Positions 57,324-64,000 of a DNA stretch of 64,000 nt are shown one piece after another; within the stretch, counting starts at the first letter, position 1; each line of letters opens with the position of its first letter. The DNA comes from Streptomyces flavofungini (GTDB taxonomy: Bacteria; Actinomycetota; Actinomycetes; Streptomycetales; Streptomycetaceae): positions 558,001-622,000 of the forward strand of contig NZ_BMVR01000004.1 of the NCBI RefSeq assembly GCF_014650815.1, given 5' to 3'. The notes under the pieces are model-generated. The model was not told the origin of the DNA. It saw only the letters and a list, made by a program, of their open reading frames with translations, and did not search any database. A program made the position numbers and the translations under genes.

Positions 57324-57483
57324 CCGGGCCGAGGGGACGCCCGCCGTGCCCGTGCCCGCCGCCTCGCAGTCCCCGCCCGGCCGCCGCCCGCTGATCGTCG
57401 GCGCCTGGCTGTGGGTCGGGCTGCCCCTGGCCTACGGCGTCTACGAACTCGTACACAAGGCCAAACAGCTCTTCACCGGGTGA
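57292..57483 (+). CDS. MFS transporter small subunit
   Basis: A 63-aa membrane peptide. The first ~30 residues are Pro/Ala-rich; the rest is one hydrophobic helix (LIVGAWLWVGLPLAYGVYEL) with a short basic end (HKAKQLFTG). Small single-helix proteins of this form overlap OFA transporter genes in many actinobacteria and are annotated as MFS transporter small subunit. They are thought to bind the carrier. It overlaps the transporter gene in a different frame. Confidence 0.82.
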   Translation: MTTPPSPQPRDRAEGTPAVPVPAASQSPPGRRPLIVGAWLWVGLPLAYGVYELVHKAKQLFTG

Positions 57484-57605
57484 CACGATGTGGCGAAGCA
57501 TCCAAAGCAAACGCCGCATTCCTGTCGCATTACCTCACCTGTTACCCGTGAGTCGCTGAGCAGACTGGACGGTCCCGCACTTCCAGCACCACGAGGGGAA
57601 CGTCC

Positions 57606-58554
57606 ATGCCCGGCTCTCGCATCGCCGCCGTCGGCCACTACCAGCCCGCCAAGGTGCTCACGAACGACGACTTGACGGGCATGGTCGACACCAGCGACGA
57701 GTGGATCCGCTCCCGCGTGGGCATCCGCACCCGCCACATCGGCGGCCCCGAGGAGCCGGTCGACGAGCTCGCCGCGCACGCCGCCGCCAAGGCGCTCGCC
57801 TCCGCGGGCAGCCCGCCGTCCTCCGTGGACCTCGTCGTCGTCGCCACCTCCACGGCCATCGACCGCTCGCCGAACATGGCCGCCCGCGTCGCCGCCCGCC
57901 TCGGCCTCGGCTCGCCCGCCGCGATGGACGTCAACGTCGTCTGCGCGGGCTTCACGCACGCGCTCGCCACCGCCGACCACGCCGTCCGGGCCGGGGCGGC
58001 GAGCCGGGCCCTGGTCATCGGCGCCGACAAGATGTCCGACGTCACGGACTGGACCGACCGCACGACCTGCGTGCTCGTCGGCGACGGGGCGGGCGCGGCC
58101 GTCGTCGAGCCGTGCGCGGAGGGGGAGGAGCCCGGGATCGGTCCGGTCCTGTGGGGGTCGGTGCCGGAGATGGGGCACGCGGTACGCATCGAGGGGACGC
58201 CGCCGCGGTTCGCCCAGGAGGGGCAGAGCGTCTACCGCTGGGCCACCACCCGGCTGCCGCCGCTCGCCCGCGCCGCCTGCGAACGGGCGGGGCTCGTCCC
58301 GGCCGACCTCGCCGCGGTGGTCCTGCACCAGGCCAACCTGCGCATCGTCGAGCCCCTCGCCGACCGGATCGGTGCCGTCAACGCGGTCGTCGCCCGGGAC
58401 GTCGTGGACTCCGGCAACACCTCCGCCGCGTCGGTGCCGCTGGCCCTGTCGAAGCTGGTGGAGCGGGGGGGAGATCTCCAAGGGGGATCCGGTGCTGCTG
58501 TTCGGGTTCGGGGGGAACCTGTCGTACGCGGGGCAGGTCGTGCGCTGTCCGTGA
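57606..58554 (+). pseudogene. 3-oxoacyl-ACP synthase III (FabH-like), frameshifted near the 3' end
   Basis: A KAS III-type enzyme: catalytic Cys in VNVVCAGFTHALA, His in VVLHQANLRIVEPLAD and Asn in DSGNTSAASVPLAL, all intact. Just after KLVERG a run of seven Gs (58465-58471) shifts the frame; a deletion of one G restores the family ending EISKGDPVLLFGFGGNLSYAG ending at the stop at 58552-58554. Read as it stands, the protein ends with unrelated residues at 58589 (327 aa). It is either a sequencing error, a genuine frameshift or a phase-variable site. The changed tail includes the conserved glycine-rich end, so function would probably be lost. Confidence 0.82.
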
Positions 58555-58630
58555 GGCGGGGCGGCGTGGCGTGGCGCGTCGTGGTGTGACGCGTCCAACT
58601 GCCCCTGGTGCTGGCCCTTGTGCTCGGTAA

Positions 58631-58641
58631 ACTGTAGACAA
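58631..58641 (+). promoter_or_regulatory. GntR-type operator candidate before the GntR gene
   Basis: ACTGTAGACAA, the exact inverted copy of TTGTCTACAGT found before the formate dehydrogenase operon (51824-51834). The dyad core is TGT-AG-ACA. It is about 70 bp upstream of the GntR ATG, in a position for autoregulation. Confidence 0.6.
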
Positions 58642-58711
58642 AAGCCAATCCGTGTTGTCGGCGCTATCGGCGTTGTCGGCATGGCTTGACGTCGTCCAGG
58701 AGGGGGCCGGG

Positions 58712-59389
58712 ATGTTGTCCGCAGGACTGCCACAGGGGACAGTGCCCAAGCTGGAACGCCCGGGCCCGCTGCGCGAGCGGGTCTACGAGGCGCTGCTCGA
58801 ACTCATCACCATCCGCGCCCTGCGCCCCGGCCAGCACCTCGTCGAGAGCGAGTTGGCCGGGCACCTCGGAGTGTCCCGGCAGCCCGTGCGGGAGGCGCTG
58901 CAGCGGCTCAACACCGAGGGCTGGGTCGATCTGCGGCCCGCGCAAGGGGCGTTCGTGCACGAGCCGACGGAGGAGGAGGCCGACCAACTCCTCACCGTCC
59001 GCACCCTCCTGGAGGCCGAGGCCGCGCGACTCGCCGCCGCCAACGCCGGTACGGCCGGGATCTCCGCCCTCGAAGAGCTGTGTGCCAAGGGCGAGTCGGC
59101 CGTCGCCGACGGGGACGTCGACCTGGTCGTCGCCACCAACGCCGCCTTCCACGCCAAGGTGATGGAACTCGCCGGGAACGTCGTCCTCGCCGAGCTGGCC
59201 GGGCAGGTCGACCGGCGGGTCCGCTGGTACTACACGCCGGTGGCCCGGCAGCGCGGCATCCAGTCCTGGATCGAGCACCGCGAACTCATCGCCGCGATCG
59301 CCGCCCGCGACGAGGCCCGGGCGACGGAGGTCATGCGGGCGCACACGGAGCACACGCGCAAGACATACCACGAACGCGAAGCCCTCTGA
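58712..59389 (+). CDS. GntR-family regulator, FCD (FadR C-terminal domain) type
   Basis: A 225-aa regulator. The winged HTH is RERVYEALLELITIRALRPG ... ESELAGHLGVSRQPVREALQRLNTEGWVDLRPAQGAFV. The all-helical FCD domain follows, with the metal-binding acidic/His residues likely in NAAFHAKVMELAGN and IEHRELIAAIAARD. The ATG at 58712 is chosen for AGGAGG nine bases upstream. FCD proteins usually sense small organic acids. Its operator-like motif also occurs before the formate dehydrogenase operon, so it probably controls both. Confidence 0.92.
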   Translation: MLSAGLPQGTVPKLERPGPLRERVYEALLELITIRALRPGQHLVESELAGHLGVSRQPVREALQRLNTEGWVDLRPAQGAFVHEPTEEEADQLLTVRTLLEAEAARLAAANAGTAGISALEELCAKGESAVADGDVDLVVATNAAFHAKVMELAGNVVLAELAGQVDRRVRWYYTPVARQRGIQSWIEHRELIAAIAARDEARATEVMRAHTEHTRKTYHEREAL

Positions 59390-59430
59390 CCGGGTGGGGG
59401 CGGGCTGGTACGTCGCTCCGGCAATCCTTT

Positions 59431-59550
59431 AGCCCGTCCGGCGTTTGAGGACGAGGCGCGGAGCGCCGACAGCGGGGGTCCGGGGGCGCAGCCCCCGGTT
59501 TCGGGAAGGGGCGGGGTTGGGGAGCCCCCGGCAGGGTCCCACCCCACCCC
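59431..59550 (+). repeat. Dispersed repeat copy B in the GntR/ROK intergenic space
   Basis: GTCCGGCGTTTGAGGACGAG, then GCGCGGAGCGCCGACAGCGG, GGGTCCGGGGGCGC and CGGGAAGGGGCGGG. It contains a GGCGCGGAGCGCC-like dyad and a CCGGGGGCGCAGCCCCCGG hairpin. It closely resembles two copies inside the nuoEF-like gene and a family of repeats I know from Streptomyces intergenic regions. It occupies most of the 298-bp gap and may act as a terminator for GntR; the remaining ~130 bp hold the ROK promoter. Confidence 0.8.
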
Positions 59551-59687
59551 CCTTTGTCCTCGGACTGGAGAAAGTCGGAGGGAATTCGTACGCAACTTCT
59601 TCCCAGCCCCGGCAACCGCTGCTACGTTCCCCTCGAAAGCCCAACGGACACACACGGGATTCGGCCGAACGAGGCGGGGAGGGGCGC

Positions 59688-60878
59688 GTGAGACGTATGA
59701 CGGCTCGACCCGCCAACGCGCACCAGGCGCGACTACTGCGGCTGCTGCGCGACGGAGGGCCCAACTCCCGCGCCCAACTGGGCGATCAGGTCGACCTCTC
59801 CCGGTCCAAACTGGCCGTGGAGGTGGACCGCCTCCTGGAGACCGGACTCGTGGTGGCCGACGGCCTCGCCGCATCCCGCGGCGGCCGCCGTTCCCACAAC
59901 ATCCGCCTGGCCCCGGCCCTCCGCTTCCTCGGTGTGGACATCGGCGCGACCTCGGTCGACGTCGCCGTCACCAATGCCGAGCTGGAGGTACTGGGCCACA
60001 TCAACCAGCCCATGGACGTGCGCGAGGGCCCGGTCGCCGTCTTCGAGCAAGTCCTCGCCATGGCCGGCAAGTTGCGGGCGACGGGCCTGGCGGAGGGGTT
60101 CGACGGCGCCGGCATCGGCGTACCGGGACCCGTCCGCTTCCCCGAGGGCGTCCCGGTCGCACCCCCGATCATGCCCGGCTGGGACGGCTTCCCCGTCCGG
60201 GAGGCGCTCAGCCAGGACCTCGGCTGTCCGGTCATGGTCGACAACGACGTGAACCTGATGGCGATGGGCGAGCAGCACGCGGGCGTCGCCCGCTCCGTGG
60301 GCGACTTCCTGTGCGTCAAGATCGGTACCGGCATCGGCTGCGGCATCGTCGTCGGCGGCGAGGTGTACCGCGGTACGACGGGCAGCGCGGGCGACATCGG
60401 CCACATCCAGGTCGAACCGGACGGCCGCCCGTGCGCCTGCGGCAACAAGGGCTGCCTGGAGGCGTACTTCAGCGGCGCGGCACTCGCCCGCGACGCCGAG
60501 GACGCCGCCCACCAGGGGAGTTCCCCGGAGCTCTGCACCCGCTTCGAGAACTCCGGCTCCCTCACCGCCGTCGACGTCGCCGCGGCGGCCGCCGCCGGTG
60601 ACGCCATCGCCCTCGACCTGATCCGCGCCGGCGGCAACCGCACCGGCCAGGTCATCGCGGGCCTCGTCAGCTTCTTCAACCCCGGTCTCGTGGTGATCGG
60701 CGGCGGCGTCACCGGCCTCGGCCACACGCTCCTCGCCGCGATCCGCACCCAGGTCTACCGCCAGTCGCTGCCCCTCGCGACCGGCAACCTCCCCATCGTC
60801 CTCGGTGAGCTGGGCCCCACCGCCGGAGTCATCGGCGGCGCCCGCCTCATCAGCGACCACCTGTTCTCCCCGGCCTAG
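59688..60878 (+). CDS. ROK-family transcriptional regulator
   Basis: A 396-aa protein of the ROK (repressor, ORF, kinase) family with an N-terminal HTH (QARLLRLLRDGGPNSRAQLG ... LSRSKLAVEVDRLLETGLV). The sugar-kinase-like core has FLGVDIGATSVDVAVTNAE (phosphate loop), GIGVPGPV, VDNDVNLMAMGE, KIGTGIGCGIVVGG and the zinc site GHIQVEPDGRPCACGNKGCLEAY. I chose the GTG at 59688 (GGAGG five bases upstream), not the later ATG at 59697. It likely represses the sugar ABC importer that follows on the same strand and senses its substrate. Confidence 0.92.
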   Translation: MRRMTARPANAHQARLLRLLRDGGPNSRAQLGDQVDLSRSKLAVEVDRLLETGLVVADGLAASRGGRRSHNIRLAPALRFLGVDIGATSVDVAVTNAELEVLGHINQPMDVREGPVAVFEQVLAMAGKLRATGLAEGFDGAGIGVPGPVRFPEGVPVAPPIMPGWDGFPVREALSQDLGCPVMVDNDVNLMAMGEQHAGVARSVGDFLCVKIGTGIGCGIVVGGEVYRGTTGSAGDIGHIQVEPDGRPCACGNKGCLEAYFSGAALARDAEDAAHQGSSPELCTRFENSGSLTAVDVAAAAAAGDAIALDLIRAGGNRTGQVIAGLVSFFNPGLVVIGGGVTGLGHTLLAAIRTQVYRQSLPLATGNLPIVLGELGPTAGVIGGARLISDHLFSPA

Positions 60879-61045
60879 CGGCCCCGGACGTCCGTACGCG
60901 CGAGCGGTGACCCGCGGCGCCTTGATCGACATTGTCATGCCCTTTACAAGATCAGCCTGCTCTCTCTTCAGCCGGCTCCATACCACCGCCATCCGCTTCG
61001 CCCTGCTCTGCCCTGAAACCGGCCGCACCCCCCGAGGGAACCGTC

Positions 61046-62629
61046 ATGGCACCAGAACCACCCCTGCTCACCATGTCCGGCATCACCAAGTCGTTCCCGG
61101 GCGTCCGCGCGCTCGACGGCGTCGACCTGCATGTCCAGGCCGGTGAGGTGCACTGTCTGCTCGGCCAGAACGGCGCCGGCAAATCCACGCTCATCAAGGT
61201 CCTCGCGGGCGCCCACCAGCCGGACGACGGCACGATCGTCTGGCGCGGCGACGAGGTCACGCTGCGCTCGCCGATCGCCGCCATGCGCCTCGGCATCGCC
61301 ACCATCTACCAGGAACTCGACCTGGTGGAGGGCTTGTCCGTGGCCGAGAACGTCTACCTCGGGCACGAGCCGACCGCCGCCGGTTTCATGGTCCGCGGCC
61401 GGGACGCGCGCGCCTCAACTGCCGCACTGCTCAAGCGACTTGGGCACGGAGAGATCGATCCGGCGCGGCTCGTCGGGGACCTGTCCGCGGCCCAGCAGCA
61501 GATCGTGTCGATGGCCCGCGCCCTCTCCCACGAGGTACGCCTCATCGTCATGGACGAGCCGTCCGCCGCGCTCGACCCGGACGAGGTCGACAACCTCTTC
61601 CGCATCGTCGGCGACCTGACGGCCGACGGCGTCGCCGTCGTCTACATCTCGCACCGACTGGAGGAGATCCGCCGCATCGGCGACCGCGTCACCGTCCTGA
61701 AGGACGGCCGTGCCGTCGCCGTCGGGCTGCCCGCCAAGGAGACGCCGACCCGCGAGGTCATCGCGCTGATGACGGGCCGCAACGTCGAGTACGTCTTCCC
61801 CGAGCGACCGGTCCGCGATCGGGAGGAGACCCCGTCCGAACCCGTTCTCGTCGTCCAAGGCCTCACCAGGGAGGGCGAGTTCGCGCCCTTCGACCTCGAA
61901 CTGCGACCCGGCGAGATCGTCGGTCTCGCCGGGCTCGTCGGCTCAGGCCGGTCCGAGATACTGGAGACCGTCTACGGAGCCCGCAAGCCGACGGGTGGCC
62001 AAGTCCGCGTCGACGGACGGGTGTTGCGGCCGGGCAGTGTCCGCGCGGCGGTGCGCGCCGGGCTCGGCCTCGCGCCCGAGGAGCGCAAGGCGCAGGGCCT
62101 GCTCATGCTGGAGTCCGTCACCCGCAATGTGTCGGTCTCCTCCATGTCCCGCTTCTCGTACGGGGGTTGGCTGGACCGTACGAAGGAGCGCGAGGCCGCC
62201 CGCGCCGCGACACGGGAGCTGTCGCTGCGGCCCGACAACCCCTCGGTGCCCGTGCGCACCCTCTCCGGCGGCAATCAGCAGAAGGCGGTCCTGGCCCGGT
62301 GGCTGCTGCGCGGCTGCCGCGTGCTGCTCCTTGACGAGCCGACGCGCGGTGTCGACGTCGGCGCCCGCGCGGAGCTGTACACCGTCATCCGGCGGCTCGC
62401 CGACGAGGGCCTCGCCGTCCTCCTCGTATCGAGCGAGGTGCCCGAGGTCCTGGGCCTCGCCGACCGCGTCCTCGTCCTGCGCGAGGGCCAGGTCGTCCAC
62501 ACCGCGCCCGCGCGCGACCTCGACGAACACCGCGTACTCGATCTCGTCCTGGCATCGAGCCCGCACGGCCCGACCCTCGCCAAGGGCCTCCACGGCCCCG
62601 CCACCACGGAAGGAAGCCCGGCGTCATGA
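61046..62629 (+). CDS. Sugar ABC transporter ATP-binding protein (two ATPase domains)
   Basis: A 527-aa protein of the carbohydrate-uptake transporter-2 type (RbsA/XylG/MglA). The first ATPase half has Walker A GQNGAGKSTLIKVLAGA, signature LSAAQQQIVSMARAL (slightly degenerate) and Walker B VRLIVMDEPSAALD. The second half has GLAGLVGSGRSEILETVYG (degenerate Walker A), LSGGNQQKAVLARWL and VLLLDEPTRGVDVGA. This asymmetry is usual for CUT2 proteins. GAGGG precedes the ATG. It overlaps the permease by 4 bases. Confidence 0.95.
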   Translation: MAPEPPLLTMSGITKSFPGVRALDGVDLHVQAGEVHCLLGQNGAGKSTLIKVLAGAHQPDDGTIVWRGDEVTLRSPIAAMRLGIATIYQELDLVEGLSVAENVYLGHEPTAAGFMVRGRDARASTAALLKRLGHGEIDPARLVGDLSAAQQQIVSMARALSHEVRLIVMDEPSAALDPDEVDNLFRIVGDLTADGVAVVYISHRLEEIRRIGDRVTVLKDGRAVAVGLPAKETPTREVIALMTGRNVEYVFPERPVRDREETPSEPVLVVQGLTREGEFAPFDLELRPGEIVGLAGLVGSGRSEILETVYGARKPTGGQVRVDGRVLRPGSVRAAVRAGLGLAPEERKAQGLLMLESVTRNVSVSSMSRFSYGGWLDRTKEREAARAATRELSLRPDNPSVPVRTLSGGNQQKAVLARWLLRGCRVLLLDEPTRGVDVGARAELYTVIRRLADEGLAVLLVSSEVPEVLGLADRVLVLREGQVVHTAPARDLDEHRVLDLVLASSPHGPTLAKGLHGPATTEGSPAS

Positions 62630-63645
62630 CGCAGCCCGCATCGCCCGCCCGGCCCATCACCGAGAAGAGTCCGCCGACGGACGGCGACAAGCGCCCGTGG
62701 TGGTCCTTCGTCGTCCGCGCCGACGTGCGGACGCTCTCCCTGCTCGGCGTCCTCGCCGCCCTTGTCGTGATCGGCGGGATCACGGAGCCAGAGGCGTTCC
62801 TCGACACGGACAACCTGCAGCTGATCCTCACGCAGGCGTCCGTGATCGGTGTGGTCACGGTCGGCATGACCTTCGTGATCATCTCTGGCGGCATCGACCT
62901 GTCGGTGGGTGCGATCGTGGCGTTGGCGTCGGTGTGGGCGACGACGGTGGCCACGCAGGACTACGGCTTCGCGGGGATCTTGTTCACGGCGGTGATGGTC
63001 GGCCTCGGGTGCGGGCTCGTGAACGGGTTGCTGATCGCGTACGGCGGGATGGTGCCGTTCATCGCGACGCTGGCCATGCTCGCCTCCGGCCGCGGCCTGG
63101 CCCTGGAGATCACCGATGGCAAGACGCAGATGGTCACCGTGGACGGGGTCCTGAAGCTGGGGGAGCGGGATTCCTATGTGCTGGGTATTCCGCCGCTGGT
63201 GATGGTCTTCGCGGCTGTGACGGTGGTCGGTTGGCTGTTGCTGAACCGGACCACGTTCGGGCGGCGGTCGGTGGCGGTGGGCGGGAACGCCGAGGCGGCG
63301 CGGCTCGCGGGCATCGATGTGCGGCGGCAGCGGCTGTATCTGTATCTGCTGTCGGGGTTGTGCTGCGGTATCGCGGCCTTCCTGCTGATCGTCCTCGCCG
63401 GGTCGGGTCAGAACACCAACGGCAATCTCTACGAGCTGGATGCCATCGCGGCCGCGATCATCGGCGGCACGTTGCTGAGCGGGGGCCGGGGGACCATCAC
63501 CGGTTCGGTGCTCGGGGTTCTGATCTTCACGACGATCACCAACATCTTCGCGCTCAACAACCTGGAGACCGCGGTCCAGCAGATCGCCAAGGGCGCGATC
63601 ATCGTCGCCGCGGTCCTCGTCCAGCGGCGTACGGCTACCACGTAA
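62626..63645 (+). CDS. Sugar ABC transporter permease (CUT2/RbsC type)
   Basis: A 339-aa membrane protein with about nine to ten helices. It contains VIGVVTVGMTFVIISGGIDLSVGAIVAL, the CUT2 permease signature, VNGLLIAYGGMVPFIATLAM, and AIAAAIIGGTLLSGGRGTITGSVLGVL, the conserved cytoplasmic coupling loop. The N-terminal ~30 residues are polar. It imports a monosaccharide such as ribose or galactose with the ATPase before it; the sugar is not clear from sequence. The ATG overlaps the ATPase stop. Confidence 0.95.
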   Translation: MTQPASPARPITEKSPPTDGDKRPWWSFVVRADVRTLSLLGVLAALVVIGGITEPEAFLDTDNLQLILTQASVIGVVTVGMTFVIISGGIDLSVGAIVALASVWATTVATQDYGFAGILFTAVMVGLGCGLVNGLLIAYGGMVPFIATLAMLASGRGLALEITDGKTQMVTVDGVLKLGERDSYVLGIPPLVMVFAAVTVVGWLLLNRTTFGRRSVAVGGNAEAARLAGIDVRRQRLYLYLLSGLCCGIAAFLLIVLAGSGQNTNGNLYELDAIAAAIIGGTLLSGGRGTITGSVLGVLIFTTITNIFALNNLETAVQQIAKGAIIVAAVLVQRRTATT

Positions 63646-63658
63646 GGGGTTCACTGTC

Positions 63659-64000
63659 ATGCCAGATTTCGCGAGCCGCAGAGGACTGCTCTTCGGAGCG
63701 GCCGCCGTGTCGGCGGGTGCCGTGCTCACCGGCTGCACCAGCAACGAGTCCAAGGACGACGACGCGCCGTCCGACAACAACCAGGCCGTCGCCGACGACA
63801 AGCCCGGCAAGAAGGTCACCATCGGCTTCGCCGGTCCGCAGGCCGACCACGGGTGGCTGAACGCCATCAACGACAACGCCAAGTCGCGGGCGAAGAAGTA
63901 CGAGGACGTGACGCTGGAGGCCACCGAGGGCTCCAACGACACCGCCGCGCAGATCGGCCAGGTCGAGACCCTCATCAACAAGAAGGTCGACGTCCTGGTC
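63659..64000 (+). CDS. Sugar ABC transporter substrate-binding lipoprotein (5' end)
   Basis: Only the first 114 codons lie in the window. The N-terminus SRRGLLFGAAAVSAGAVLTGC has a twin-arginine pattern and a lipobox (LTGC, lipidated Cys), then an acidic linker and the start of a type 1 periplasmic-binding fold (KKVTIGFAGPQADHGWLNAINDNAKSRAKKY, TEGSNDTAAQIGQVETLI). It is the sugar receptor of the importer, 13 bp after the permease. AAGGGG precedes the ATG. It continues beyond the right edge. Confidence 0.93.
   Translation, partial: MPDFASRRGLLFGAAAVSAGAVLTGCTSNESKDDDAPSDNNQAVADDKPGKKVTIGFAGPQADHGWLNAINDNAKSRAKKYEDVTLEATEGSNDTAAQIGQVETLINKKVDVLV

Noticed and set aside
59445..59687. Upstream extension of the ROK regulator frame
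   Set aside because: The open frame passes through repeat copy B; the GTG at 59688 has a GGAGG site and fits the family start.

Overview
The window is very GC-rich, uses GTG and TTG starts with strong GGAGG-type ribosome sites, and packs secreted hydrolases, MarR/LysR/GntR/ROK regulators and SAV_2336-type proteins. All of this points to a Streptomyces (or close relative) chromosome, most likely the accessory part rather than the core. No tRNA, rRNA, prophage, insertion sequence or CRISPR array was seen.

Layout. (1) 1-11.3 kb: the 3' end of an amino-acid permease, a DUF6345 protein with a caspase-like His/Cys layout, a large secreted subtilisin, an OsmC peroxidase, a second DnaK, an XRE regulator divergent from an ADP-ribosylglycohydrolase, and a pterin dehydratase. 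(2) 11.3-14.7 kb: two methyltransferases (one with a poly-His head) and a VOC protein. (3) 14.8-22.6 kb: a tightly coupled four-gene cassette (Trypco1, trypsin/VMAP-C, MoxR ATPase, vWA-like/NB-ARC/TPR protein) that fits the predicted VMAP ternary conflict systems; it is the best candidate for the unusual system here. (4) 22.6-33.0 kb: an aldo/keto reductase, then pqqABCDE coupled to secreted glycan-active enzymes (GH88/105, a polysaccharide lyase-like protein, GH18, GH28) and a secreted PQQ sugar dehydrogenase. The cofactor and its probable user lie together. (5) 33.0-45.0 kb: a long-chain acyl-CoA ligase, a DHA2 exporter with a divergent double-HTH Lrp regulator, LysR plus a bile-acid-symporter-like protein, a DUF4185 protein plus a sialidase, and a quinone oxidoreductase/MarR pair.

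(6) 45.1-59.4 kb: a five-gene operon for an NAD-linked formate dehydrogenase in which the usual alpha chain is split over two genes and the NuoE and NuoF parts are fused through a linker made of dispersed repeat DNA. It is followed by a rifampicin monooxygenase (rox) with a perfect 19-bp inverted repeat upstream (a rifamycin-associated element), a TSUP permease, a LysR regulator, an oxalate/formate-type MFS transporter with its small subunit, a frameshifted KAS III, and an FCD-type GntR regulator. The formate dehydrogenase operon and the GntR gene share an 11-bp operator-like sequence, which suggests that this regulator controls formate metabolism. (7) 59.4-64 kb: a ROK regulator followed by a sugar ABC importer (ATPase, permease, start of the binding lipoprotein), cut by the window edge.
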